Source: JANQJD01 sp965601685 | GTDB lineage: Bacteria > Pseudomonadota > Alphaproteobacteria > Rhodospirillales > Rhodospirillaceae | Reading direction: 5' to 3' | DNA: 64,000 bases | NCBI GenBank assembly: GCA_965601685.1 | Contig: CBFCWI010000001.1 | Span: forward strand, 62,001 to 126,000 | In this document: piece after piece, positions 36,565 through 45,978 of the stretch | Layout of the letters: each line of letters starts with the position of its first letter | Numbering within the stretch: the stretch's first letter is position 1 | Made by a program: the position numbers and the translations under genes | Notes under the pieces: model-generated | Databases searched by the model: none | Seen by the model: only the letters and a program-made list of their open reading frames with translations | What the model was told of the DNA's origin: nothing

Positions 36565-37872
36565 ATGGCTCGTGATCTCCTCATCGTGGACGAGAATACG
36601 GATATTCGGATGCTGATTGCTGGCTAGCATTCTGGCAGACGATGGTTATGAAAGCCGCGAAGCGCGCGATGCGGATTCGGCATTCAGGGCTTTTCAGCAG
36701 GCCCAGTCTTGTTATTCTTGAGATTGGGCGACGGAGCAGCCATCTGGATAGTTTGCAAGTTTTGGAGGCAATAAAGCGCGAGCATCCACAGGTCCAGGTC
36801 GTGATGATCAGCGACCATGGTACCATTGAAATCTCTGTGGCTGCTATCCGGATCCGGGGCGCCTATGATTTTACTGAATCATTTCATTGAGAAGCCGTTC
36901 AAGACCGACCGCTTGAGTCTAACGTGCCATCGAGGCCGCTCGCCTGAGATATGAGAACGAGGAATTGAATTTGCGGTGGGAGCGCAGACTGAGCTTATCG
37001 GTCTCTCTCCCAGCATTGTCCAGATTCGCCAAGCCATTGAGCGGGTTGCACCAACTGGCTCGCGTGTTTTGATAACGGGACATGTGGGCTGCGGTCAGGA
37101 AGTTGTAGCGCATCTTCTTCACCTACGTTTGGGGTCCTTGCGTCGTGATCAATTGCCCCGCTATGCATCCTGAACGCGTGGAGGGAGAGCTCTTTGGATT
37201 TGGTGTCGAACGCATAACCATCATTGGCCCTCTCAACCACACAAGACTGGTACCTTGGAACAGACTCATGAGAGGACCTTTATACTACTATGAGTCAGTA
37301 GTAATATTTATTTAAACAAGTTGCAATTGTTTGTGTACACAGAAATATTATAAGGAAAGAATAGAATGTATATCATAGCTACTACAAACAGAGATTGACG
37401 CAGAGAAATTCATATGGGCCGTTTCCGTAAGGATTGATTCTACCGTATTCATGATTTTCCAATCACAATACAGCCTTTAAGAGATAGGAAAGAGGAGATA
37501 CCTATTGTAGCAGAACATTGTATGCAACAGGCCGCCCAAACTGCTGGCCTCTCGCCACGAGCACTGGGCGCGGATGCCATCGTAGCATTGCTATGACTGG
37601 CCAGGTAATGCACGTCAACTTCGCAATGCTCTGGACTGGATCCTCATGATGGCTCCAGGTGAAGGCCGTGAGGAAGTGCGGATCTAGCCGGAAAGAGGGA
37701 CTACTGCTCCTCATGTGTGGAGAGCTAGCGAACTCATGACTATTCCCTTATGGGAGGCTCGCAAGGTAGCGTGAATATCTGTTGGCCCAAATGGCTAGGT
37801 TTTGTAGTATAGAACGATCCGCTCTTCATTGCAAGCTCAAGTCCATCGGTCTTATCAAAGAAAAAAGCGGAG
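36565..37872 (+). pseudogene. ntrX: Remnant of response regulator ntrX
   Basis: The start MARDLLIVDENTDIRMLIAG is clear, then a stop and shift interrupt it. Later pieces in changing frames are VLEAIKREHPQVQVVMISD and HGTIEISVAAI (receiver), EKPFKTDRLSL, TELIGLSPSIVQIRQAIERV and PTGSRVLITGHVGCGQEV (damaged Walker A), MHPERVEGELFG, ATTNRD then GRFRKD, IPIVAEHCMQQAAQTAGLSP, GNARQLRNALDWILMMAPGE, and at the end ERSALHCKLKSIG of the DNA-binding helix. The receiver, sigma-54 activator and Fis domains are thus all traceable but broken by at least six stops or shifts, with a gap in the AAA+ core near 37250-37380. The intact trkA starts directly after it, the normal gene order. Confidence 0.85.
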
Positions 37873-37878
37873 TGAGCT

Positions 37879-39255
37879 ATGAAAGTGATCATCTGCGGTG
37901 CTGGGCAAGTAGGTTTTAACATCGCCCGCTATCTCGCCGGTGAGAACAACGACGTTACCGTCATTGATACCAGGGCTAACCTCATTCGGCAGATCAGTGA
38001 TGCTCTCGACGTCCAGGCACTGACCGGGTACGCTTCCCATCCCGACGTGCTGGAAATGGCTGGGGCGGAAGAAGTCGATATGCTCATTGCTGTGACTCAC
38101 GTTGACGAAGTTAACATGGTTGCCTGTCAAGTGGCCCATTCCCTGTTTGGCGTGCCAACTAAAATTGCCCGTGTCCGTCATCAGAGCTATTTGCAGCCCA
38201 TCTGGGCCCACCTATTTTCCCGCGACGATATGCCCATTGACGTTATTATCTCTCCAGAGATTGAAGTGGCACAAGCAGTGACACGGCGATTGCAAGTGCC
38301 TGGTGCAATCGAGGTCATACCGATGGCTGGGAACCGAGTATGGCTGATCGGCGTGCGTTGTACCGAGCGTACGCCTGTTGTACATACGCCACTCCGTCAG
38401 CTGACAGTGCTGTTTCCTAATTTGGCTATCATCATAGTTGGCATCGTCCGCCAGGAACAAGCTGTTGTTCCTACACCTGACGATCAGATGTTGCCTGGAG
38501 ATGAAGTCTATTTCGTAGTGGATACCGCACAGATCCAGCGTGCCATGGCTGCCTTCGGCCACGAGGAACATGCGGTCCGTAGGATTCTAATCTTCGGCGG
38601 CGGCAATATCGGTCTGTTTCTGGCTCAGCAACTCGAAACTGAATTCCACGAGGTCAATGCCAAGATCATTGAAATAGACAAAAACCGTGCTGAGCTCGTA
38701 GCTAAGGCTCTGAGCCGAACAGTAGTACTAAACGGTGACGTCCTGGATCCGGAGATTCTCAACGAGGCTAGTGTGGGCCAGACAGAAGCCGTCGTCGCTG
38801 TTACCAACGGTGACGAGACCAACATCCTGTCCTCGCTCTTAGCAAAGCGCTATGGTTGCGAACGAGCTATTACTCTTATCAACAAGAACACTTATAACAC
38901 ATTGGTCGGTACCCTCGGCGTCGATGTAGCAGTCAATCCTCGTGGCATCACGGTCTCGAAGATCCTCCAGCACGTCCGGCGTGGTCGGATACACGCTGTT
39001 CATTCATTGCACGAGGGGTTTGGCGAGTTGATAGAGGCTGCGGCTATGGAAACATCGAGTTTGGTGGGTGTACCACTCAAGGACGCTCGGTTGCCGCCTG
39101 GGGTCATTGTGGGTGCCATCGTACGTAATGACGAAGTCATCATGCCGCGGAGGACGAGTATCATTCAAGCTAAAGATAGGGTTGTCCTATTTGCAGCTCA
39201 TCACGCTGTTAAACAAGTTGAAAAGATCTTTTCCGTCCGACTGGAGTATTTCTGA
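37879..39255 (+). CDS. trkA: Trk system potassium uptake protein TrkA
   Basis: A 458-residue cytoplasmic regulator with two NAD-binding TrkA-N/TrkA-C repeats: KVIICGAGQVGFNIAR begins the first and RILIFGGGNIGLFLAQQLE the second (about residue 235). It gates the TrkH/TrkG potassium channel in response to nucleotides. The ATG follows a GGAG site a few bases after the ntrX remnant. No trkH is in the window. Intact despite the decay directly upstream. Confidence 0.95.
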   Translation: MKVIICGAGQVGFNIARYLAGENNDVTVIDTRANLIRQISDALDVQALTGYASHPDVLEMAGAEEVDMLIAVTHVDEVNMVACQVAHSLFGVPTKIARVRHQSYLQPIWAHLFSRDDMPIDVIISPEIEVAQAVTRRLQVPGAIEVIPMAGNRVWLIGVRCTERTPVVHTPLRQLTVLFPNLAIIIVGIVRQEQAVVPTPDDQMLPGDEVYFVVDTAQIQRAMAAFGHEEHAVRRILIFGGGNIGLFLAQQLETEFHEVNAKIIEIDKNRAELVAKALSRTVVLNGDVLDPEILNEASVGQTEAVVAVTNGDETNILSSLLAKRYGCERAITLINKNTYNTLVGTLGVDVAVNPRGITVSKILQHVRRGRIHAVHSLHEGFGELIEAAAMETSSLVGVPLKDARLPPGVIVGAIVRNDEVIMPRRTSIIQAKDRVVLFAAHHAVKQVEKIFSVRLEYF

Positions 39256-39259
39256 ACCC

Positions 39260-40126
39260 ATGTCTCGCATCGCTTACGTGAATGGTCAGTACGTTCCTTT
39301 TGCCAGCGCTCTGGTTCATGTAGAGGACCGTGGTTACCAGCTTGCCGATGGCGTGTATGAAGTCATTGCCGTGTGGGAAGGGCTGCCAGTTGACCTTGGC
39401 CCGCACTTGCGGCGGCTTGGCAGGTCACTAGCAGAGTTACGCTTGGAATCTCCAGTAGTAGAACGCGCACTGTGCGTAATATTACGCTCTTTAGTAGAGC
39501 GAAATTACATCCGGCAAGGTATTCTTTACGTTCAGGTTTCGCGTGGCGTTGCTAGGCGTGAGCATACCTTTCCACCACCTGTGGTGCGTTCCACGCTAGT
39601 AGTGACCGCCCATTCCCGAGCTCTGATGTCGGAATCCTTGTTCGAGAAGGGTGTCTCAGTGATCACTATGCACGACCTGCGCTGGCAAAGATGCGACATC
39701 AAGAGCATTACTCTGCTGCCGAATGTCTTGAGCAGGCAGGCAGCCCACGAAAGAGGAGCGTTCGAAGCTTGGTTGCTAGCAAGTGACGGAACAATTACAG
39801 AAGGCACAGCGTCTACTGCTTGGATTGTCACCAATCGTGGTCAGGTCATCACCAGGCCACTTTCTCACGCTCTTCTGGATGGTGTGACACGGGGTCGTGT
39901 ATTAGCTCTGGCGAGTCGGCTTGGCCTGGAAGTGGTTGAAAGGCCGTTTACCTTAGAGGAAGCCAAGCAGGCTGCTGAAGCTTTTCTGACTAGTACCACG
40001 ACTTTCGTCTTGCCGATTGTGGCTCTAGATGGTAGGCAGATCAAGGATGGTCGTCCAGGAGCAGTGACTCACCGTCTCCGCACAGCTTACCTCTCAGCTG
40101 TCACAAGCGGAGCTGCTAGCTGGTAA
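39260..40126 (+). CDS. D-amino acid aminotransferase (class IV)
   Basis: A 288-residue PLP enzyme of fold type IV. MSRIAYVNGQYVPFASALVH and EDRGYQLADGVYEV are typical of D-alanine/D-amino-acid aminotransferases; the PLP lysine lies in CDIKSITLLPNVL and the phosphate-binding region includes EGTASTAW and LLDGVTRG. It likely interconverts D-amino acids with 2-oxo acids. The ATG at 39260, 4 bases after trkA, gives the family N-terminus. The trkA-aminotransferase-hfq-hflX order is conserved in Rhodospirillales. Branched-chain aminotransferase activity cannot be excluded. Confidence 0.9.
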   Translation: MSRIAYVNGQYVPFASALVHVEDRGYQLADGVYEVIAVWEGLPVDLGPHLRRLGRSLAELRLESPVVERALCVILRSLVERNYIRQGILYVQVSRGVARREHTFPPPVVRSTLVVTAHSRALMSESLFEKGVSVITMHDLRWQRCDIKSITLLPNVLSRQAAHERGAFEAWLLASDGTITEGTASTAWIVTNRGQVITRPLSHALLDGVTRGRVLALASRLGLEVVERPFTLEEAKQAAEAFLTSTTTFVLPIVALDGRQIKDGRPGAVTHRLRTAYLSAVTSGAASW

Positions 40127-40522
40127 GCTGATAACTATTTTTGCTTGCGGAAGCACGTGTTGTATGCCCGCGATGTGTCAAGGGGGCATTCTCCTATACT
40201 GCCTTTTTACGCTTGGCTGCCCTGCGTGTGGCACGACAGACCAGCTTCCACCAAGTGAGCACGGGGTGCTGCTCGGGATGGCTTAGCCGATCCCGCTGTC
40301 TTCAGTTGCCTTTTCGTCTTGCGATTGAGCTCTTGCGATTGAGCTAGCCAACGAATTGGCTGAACGCCTTCCAGGACTCTCTCTGGCTTGTACCATGGCA
40401 AAGCGGTTATCAGACCTGTGTATGGACACTTGATTCCCAAATTTCACTTTGGATGATCATGAGGGTCAAGTATAAGTAATTTGTGACCGTAGAGGCTAAA
40501 AGAAACGGGTAAGAGGACACAA
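40127..40522. other. Non-coding gap upstream of hfq with tandem repeat
   Basis: About 395 bases without a supportable gene. It contains a perfect 14-bp tandem duplication, TCTTGCGATTGAGC twice (40317-40344). A minus-strand frame of 77 codons (40207-40440) has only a TTG start, no ribosome site and no known relative. The hfq promoter must lie in the right half. Confidence 0.5.
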
Positions 40523-40774
40523 ATGTCGTCAGAAAAATCACAAAACGTACAGGATGTGCTCCTCAACTACATCCGAAAGAACAAAACTCCGGTGACTGTG
40601 TTTCTAATCAACGGCGTGAAGCTTCAAGGAGTAGTCACATGGTTCGATCATTTCTCTTTACTACTAAGACGAGATGGTCACACACAACTTGTCTACAAGC
40701 ACGCTATTTCGACTATTATGCCTGCTACACAGATCCAGCTTTTTGACCCAGCTAAGGAAGGGGGCACGGAATAG
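40523..40774 (+). CDS. hfq: RNA chaperone Hfq
   Basis: An 83-residue Sm-like protein that forms hexamers and pairs small RNAs with mRNAs. Sm1 (TPVTVFLINGVKLQGVVTWF) and Sm2 (YKHAISTIMP) are intact; the tail is short, as usual in alphaproteobacteria. AAGAGGAC provides the ribosome site. It is followed after 12 bases by hflX. Confidence 0.98.
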   Translation: MSSEKSQNVQDVLLNYIRKNKTPVTVFLINGVKLQGVVTWFDHFSLLLRRDGHTQLVYKHAISTIMPATQIQLFDPAKEGGTE

Positions 40775-40786
40775 CCCAGTAACCCC

Positions 40787-42100
40787 GTGAGGCTATCGAC
40801 GACACCATCAAATTGCAGGACACTCGTTGTCTACCCTGCTTGGAAAACCAGCGCAAAGACGGTCGGACGTCTACCGCAGGCACGACTGGCTGAAGCCGTA
40901 GGATTGGCACGGGCCATTGCCTTGGATGTGGTAGCCGTCGAAACTGTGTCGGTACGCTGCGTCCGTTCTGCTACCTATCTTGGTGAGGGGGCGGCCGTCC
41001 AGCTTGGCGGTGTAGTTGCAATCGAGTGTATTCAGCTCGCATTTATAGATTGCCAATTATCGCCAGTTCAACAGCGCAACTTGGAAAGGCTTTGGCAGAC
41101 AAAGGTCATAGATCGCACTGCCCTGATTCTGGAAATTTTCGGCGCCCGTGCGCATACTCGCGAAGGGGCCCTCCAAGTTGAACTCGCACATCTTTCCTAT
41201 CAACGCAGCCGACTGGTGCGAAGCTGGACACATTTAGAACGTCAGCGCGGGGGCTTTGGTTTTCTAGGAGGTCCAGGGGAGACACAGATAGAGGTTGACC
41301 GTCGCATACTTGGGGATCGTATTGCCCGCCTGCAATGCGAGTTAGACGCAGTTAAAAGAACACGAGCTCTGCACCGCCGGGCTCGCCGGCGTGTCCCTTA
41401 CCCGGTCATAGCCCTGGTAGGGTATACCAATGCAGGTAAGTCAACAATATTTAATCTTCTTACTAAGGCACGTGTAAAGGAGGCGGACCAGCTTTTCGCC
41501 ACCCTGGACCCGACCATGCGGACGTTGCACCTGCCATCAGGACGGACTGTGATCGTATCAGATACGGTAGGGTTTATCTCTGATTTACCGCACGAACTAG
41601 TCGCTGCATTCTGTGCCACCTTGGAAGAGGTCACATCAGCCGATATAATAGTTCACGTTCGTGATATCAGCCACCCGGATAGTGAATCCCAACGCAAGGA
41701 TGTCGAGGCCGTTCTGCACATGCTCGGGCTTGATAGGGCCGTGGACATGGTCCAGCTCTGCAACAAGATCGACCTGTTAGCACAGGAGGCACGTGAGAAA
41801 CTGATGAATACAGCTAGCCGCAACGCGCTGCTACCATTGTCGTCTGTGACAGGAGAAGGGCTCGCGTCTCTGCTTGCTGCGCTTGATCAACGCCTTGCCC
41901 GCACTCTCTCCGTCGAGGAGATCGCCGTCCCTCTGGCAGACGGTGCGACCTTATCCTGGCTGTATCGCTGTGGCGAGGTGTTGGCATGCAATGCGGATGA
42001 AAACCATACCCATGTGCGGGTGCGCCTATCCGCGTCTAACCTCGCCCGCTTGTACGCCCGCCTAGGAAAAAAGCGCGAGCAGCCAGGCCTGGCGGGCTGA
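40787..42100 (+). CDS. hflX: GTPase HflX
   Basis: A 437-residue GTPase that binds and splits stalled or heat-damaged ribosomes. The HflX-specific RGGFGFLGGPGETQIEVDRR precedes the G domain with GYTNAGKST, VSDTVGFISDLPHEL and NKIDLL. The GTG start lacks a strong ribosome site, so coupling to hfq 12 bases upstream is plausible. mazG, the usual next gene in alphaproteobacteria, is found instead at 55 kb. Confidence 0.95.
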   Translation: MRLSTTPSNCRTLVVYPAWKTSAKTVGRLPQARLAEAVGLARAIALDVVAVETVSVRCVRSATYLGEGAAVQLGGVVAIECIQLAFIDCQLSPVQQRNLERLWQTKVIDRTALILEIFGARAHTREGALQVELAHLSYQRSRLVRSWTHLERQRGGFGFLGGPGETQIEVDRRILGDRIARLQCELDAVKRTRALHRRARRRVPYPVIALVGYTNAGKSTIFNLLTKARVKEADQLFATLDPTMRTLHLPSGRTVIVSDTVGFISDLPHELVAAFCATLEEVTSADIIVHVRDISHPDSESQRKDVEAVLHMLGLDRAVDMVQLCNKIDLLAQEAREKLMNTASRNALLPLSSVTGEGLASLLAALDQRLARTLSVEEIAVPLADGATLSWLYRCGEVLACNADENHTHVRVRLSASNLARLYARLGKKREQPGLAG

Positions 42101-42265
42101 CTGACTGGCTCAGCCCCGCAACCCCTTGACCCTCGCCTTCGTTTCGTGCTGTCGCCCATGGGGTGAGGGGCATTGCTCAACGAGAAACAGAGAATGTATC
42201 TATCGTACGGAATGTATCACTAGAGGTCGTAACAGAGGCCGGCCTGCCAACTCGCTTTCTTTACT

Positions 42266-43774
42266 TTAGTCTGCGGCAAAGTGGATTGCTTCCTCTGCCG
42301 CCCGGATGAGAGCACGAGCCTTGTTCAGGGATTCCTGATACTCAGATTCAGGGTCACTGTCGGCTACCACTCCACCGCCTGCCTGTATGATCATCATGCC
42401 GTCTTTGAGCAGAGCTGTGCGCAAAGCAATACAGGTATCCATGTTACCGTTAGCAGAGAGGTAACCAATGGCCCCAGCATAGAAACTGCGCCGTTCTGGC
42501 TCTAATTCGTCAATGATTTCCATTGCCCGTACCTTGGGTGCGCCAGATACGGTTCCAGCAGGAAAGCCAGCCATCAGAGCACTCATGGCATCCTCCTCCG
42601 GGACGAGAAGGCCTTCTACATTGGAGACGATGTGCATGACATGAGAATACCGTTCAATGACCATCTGTTCCGTCACCCTGACGGAACCCACCTGAGCCAC
42701 GCGTCCAACATCGTTACGACCAAGATCCAGTAGCATGAGATGCTCTGCCAGTTCCTTAGGATCGGCTAGCAGCTCGAGCGCCAGAGCTCCGTCTGCCGCA
42801 GTTGTCTCTCCGCGTGGCCTGGTGCCGGCAATAGGCCGGATAGTCACAACTCCGTCACGAACCCGCACCAGGATTTCCGGACTGGATCCCACCAGAGCAT
42901 AACCACCAAAATTGAGAAAGAAGAGGAATGGCGACGGGTTGAGCCGCCGCAAGGCTCTATACAGAGCAAACGGTGGTAATCGAAAAGGAAGGCGCAAGCG
43001 TTGGGAAAGAACAACCTGGAAGATATCACCTGCAACGATATAATCCTTTGCTCTAGAAACCATAGCGTGGAAGGTCTCCCGACTCATGTTGGCCACTGGA
43101 ATGGCCGGCGACAGTTTGTCGTTAGCACTCCTATCAGGTTGGAGGGGGAACAACACACGACGAAAATTGCTGAGCACATCGCCCAGACGCTCGCAAGCAC
43201 GCGCGTAGGCGGCTGCGGCTATGTAGTCCGGCATGGGCCAGACCGGTGTTACCACTGTGATCTGATCTTCGATATTGTCAAAAATAGCCATAATAGTTGG
43301 CCTCAAGAAAAGGCCACCCGGGATGCCGAGAGTATCTGGGTTAGTGTCTGGTAGGGTTTCGATGAGGCGCACCATATCATATCCCATGTAACCGAACAGG
43401 CCGGCAGCCATCGGTGGCAGGGACCTGGGCAGTTCTATATGAGATTCTGCCATCAAAGCGCGTAGAGACTCTAGTGTAGGGCGCGTGTCTTTCCTGAAGG
43501 CAGCCACATCAGTGCAAGCACTGCGGTTGATTTCAGCTTGGTTGCCGGAACAGCGCCAGACTACATCTGGCCTCAGGCCGATGAAGGAATAGCGGCCACG
43601 GATTGCTCCGCCTTCGACAGATTCCAATAGAAAACTATTGGCCTGACCCTTGGCCAGCTTGAGAAAGGCCGACACGGGTGTTTCCAGGTCAGCGACAAGC
43701 GTCGTCCACACTACCTGCGGCCGGCCAGTTTCATAGGCTGCAATGAAATCGGCAACTTCAGGACAAACTTTCAT
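42266..43774 (-). CDS. trpE: Anthranilate synthase component I
   Basis: A roughly 502-residue chorismate-using enzyme for the first committed step of tryptophan synthesis. The N-terminal LLES motif (FLLESVEGGAIRGRYSFIG) forms part of the tryptophan feedback site; the catalytic region has PIAGTRPRG, LLDLGRNDVGRV and FPAGTVSGAPKVRAMEII. It overlaps or abuts ppiD; ATG at 43774 gives the family start KVCPEVADF and an upstream ATG at 43789 overlaps the ppiD stop. trpG and trpD, which often follow, are not here. Confidence 0.95.
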   Translation of the reverse strand: MKVCPEVADFIAAYETGRPQVVWTTLVADLETPVSAFLKLAKGQANSFLLESVEGGAIRGRYSFIGLRPDVVWRCSGNQAEINRSACTDVAAFRKDTRPTLESLRALMAESHIELPRSLPPMAAGLFGYMGYDMVRLIETLPDTNPDTLGIPGGLFLRPTIMAIFDNIEDQITVVTPVWPMPDYIAAAAYARACERLGDVLSNFRRVLFPLQPDRSANDKLSPAIPVANMSRETFHAMVSRAKDYIVAGDIFQVVLSQRLRLPFRLPPFALYRALRRLNPSPFLFFLNFGGYALVGSSPEILVRVRDGVVTIRPIAGTRPRGETTAADGALALELLADPKELAEHLMLLDLGRNDVGRVAQVGSVRVTEQMVIERYSHVMHIVSNVEGLLVPEEDAMSALMAGFPAGTVSGAPKVRAMEIIDELEPERRSFYAGAIGYLSANGNMDTCIALRTALLKDGMMIIQAGGGVVADSDPESEYQESLNKARALIRAAEEAIHFAAD

Positions 43775-43778
43775 TGTG

Positions 43779-45668
43779 TCACGGGCCATCCAACATCCGT
43801 TGGTTGATTATGAGATTGAATTCTCGCCCCATTGCAGCAGCAAACTGGGTGAATATATCCTCTGCGTACTGCCTTGTCATTTCCTGCTTCATATTGACTA
43901 TTGCGGATTCATCAACGGAGGGAGCAATAATAGATTGCAAACGCCCCACGGTAAATACTTCAGCTGTTTCATCCACTGCCGTCTCACCTACCGTGAGTCC
44001 AAAAAGACGTGTAATAAAAGTAGTAGATAATGGGGAATCTATATCGTTACGCACGAATGTTTGCAAGACACTTGTTGTGCTGCTAGTATCTGCGGCATGA
44101 GTATGTACATTATCGTTAATATCTCGTAATAAGATACTATTTCGTAAACGTTCTGCCACTCCCTCAGCCTTCTGACGCGCAGATTCTCTATTCTGTGTTA
44201 TTTTCCATTGATTGACAACATCTTTTTGTATATCTTGCAATGATGGTATCATAGACGGAATGGTTGCATCTATCCTAACGACAAAAGATCCATTCTTACT
44301 TTCTGTCATCACGCTTATAATACCAGTTTGAAGTTTAAAAATTTTCTGTAGGAATGCTCTTATTAATGGTAAATTCGCTATTGTCTGCCTATCCTTACCA
44401 AGGCCGAATCTGTCCACAGAGGTGAAGACTTGCACTGGTAAATCAACCTGCTGGGCAGCCTCCTCAAGGGAGGCACCGCCGTTAATAGCATCCTCTATCT
44501 TTCCCGAAAGTTCGTAGACAACATCTCGCGTCTTCTCAGCAATCAACTCCTCTTTGATCTGATCACGCATAAATCCAAGGGAGGCAACCCCAGCAGGTAT
44601 GATATCTACCACCCTCAGTATGTGCCATCCAAAGGCACTCTGGATTGGACCCTTGACCGTGTCCATCGCTGCGGTGAAGACAGCCTTGGCTAGAGTTGGC
44701 TCTATTTTCTCTATTTCTGCACGATTGAGATATCTCAGAGATGTCACCTGGTGCATCGTCTCCCTTGCTGCCTGAACCAGCGACCATCCTTGCCTTATGA
44801 ATCTGAGTATCGTCTCTACGTGTGCATGGTTTGTAAGCAAAACATGCTCTACAGTGCGCATTTCCGGCATGCGTAATGTGAGGCGAGCGTCATCACAGGC
44901 CTTCTGGATTACCTCTTCGGTGATAGAAACAAAAGGTGCAAGAGTAGATCCAGTCAGCAGAATGGCACTAAACGTACGGTATTCAGGCGTAGCAAAAATT
45001 GTAGTATTTTCTCTGTAAAATTTTTCAAGGATTGTGTAATCAGGAGAATGTAGTACAGGAGCTTCTGTAATGGGTAGAATGACTATTTCTGCTACTCGCT
45101 TCTCATAACGGTGCTGTTTGAAGCGTTCTAGTAACGTCGCTGGCACCGTCACAGCGTTGATCACTGAGTCGCTAACCTGAACACGCAGGAGCTGCTGGCG
45201 CAAATCTCGGAGATAGACGTCCTCAGATTTGCCCTGAGCTGCAACAGTGTGTCGGAACAGAGTACGATCGAAGCGACCAGCTGTGTCCTGAAATGCTGGG
45301 TTACGACTGACAGCCCTAACAAGTAATTCATCCGGCACTGTCAGGCTGTAAGCACGCGCAGCCATGTCCATAGCTGCGGTTGCTGCTAGACGTTTGATGG
45401 TCTGCTGCATGAATCCCATCCTGTAGGCGTCCTCTGCAGTGACGGAGAGCTGGTCCAGTATAGCCTGGAACCTTGTCACGTCTCTGTGAAACTCCTCCTG
45501 TAGCACTTTCAGGCTTATGGTAATGTTCCCAACAACAATGACTGGCCTTTCAGATGGCTGCCGTGTAATGTAGTCAGCCACACCCCAGATACTGAAGCTC
45601 AGAATAAGGATGACGAACAGAACCTTAATAACCCATGAACTGACGGATCTGCGAAGAACGTCGAGCAT
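43779..45668 (-). CDS. ppiD: Peptidylprolyl isomerase PpiD / SurA N-terminal domain protein
   Basis: A 629-residue periplasmic chaperone anchored by one N-terminal span (about 13-30, VIKVLFVILILSFSIWGV). A SurA-like N-terminal domain is followed by a parvulin-like domain (about 270-370; RTVEHVLL and AFGWHILRVVDI are recognisable). It helps newly exported proteins fold near the Sec channel. It is upstream of trpE, a neighbourhood shared with many alphaproteobacteria, and divergent from tpiA-secG-pyrG. Base use is more AT-rich than neighbours around 44.0-44.4 kb. Confidence 0.9.
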   Translation of the reverse strand: MLDVLRRSVSSWVIKVLFVILILSFSIWGVADYITRQPSERPVIVVGNITISLKVLQEEFHRDVTRFQAILDQLSVTAEDAYRMGFMQQTIKRLAATAAMDMAARAYSLTVPDELLVRAVSRNPAFQDTAGRFDRTLFRHTVAAQGKSEDVYLRDLRQQLLRVQVSDSVINAVTVPATLLERFKQHRYEKRVAEIVILPITEAPVLHSPDYTILEKFYRENTTIFATPEYRTFSAILLTGSTLAPFVSITEEVIQKACDDARLTLRMPEMRTVEHVLLTNHAHVETILRFIRQGWSLVQAARETMHQVTSLRYLNRAEIEKIEPTLAKAVFTAAMDTVKGPIQSAFGWHILRVVDIIPAGVASLGFMRDQIKEELIAEKTRDVVYELSGKIEDAINGGASLEEAAQQVDLPVQVFTSVDRFGLGKDRQTIANLPLIRAFLQKIFKLQTGIISVMTESKNGSFVVRIDATIPSMIPSLQDIQKDVVNQWKITQNRESARQKAEGVAERLRNSILLRDINDNVHTHAADTSSTTSVLQTFVRNDIDSPLSTTFITRLFGLTVGETAVDETAEVFTVGRLQSIIAPSVDESAIVNMKQEMTRQYAEDIFTQFAAAMGREFNLIINQRMLDGP

Positions 45669-45978
45669 TGCAATCTTTTTTTATTTAAGACATGATCTCA
45701 TGATGGCAAGCGCAGACAGCCATTGGCCTCTCTTCCACTTCCTCTCGAGAGAAGAGCGAGGTGGTGATACGACATGCAAAGCTCCCAGCTGCACAGAAGG
45801 CTCCTCATCCTCACTGGTGCATGTAGGGAGTTTCGAAGAACGGATAGGAGAATCCGTGGGCTATCTACGTTATTTTTCTTCACGTGTCTGTAGCTGTCTG
45901 TGTTACACAACCTGGTCAATGATCATACTGTCTAAGCACGGCAGGTTAGTGCAGAGAGCATGAGAAGCGCAAGGGAGA
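45669..45978. other. Divergent gap between ppiD and tpiA
   Basis: About 310 bases that must hold promoters for both directions. A 10-bp palindrome CTCTCGAGAG occurs at 45742-45751. No gene is supported. Confidence 0.5.

Noticed and set aside
40207..40440. 77-codon minus-strand frame between the aminotransferase gene and hfq
   Set aside because: Only a TTG start, no ribosome site, spans the tandem duplication and has no known relative.
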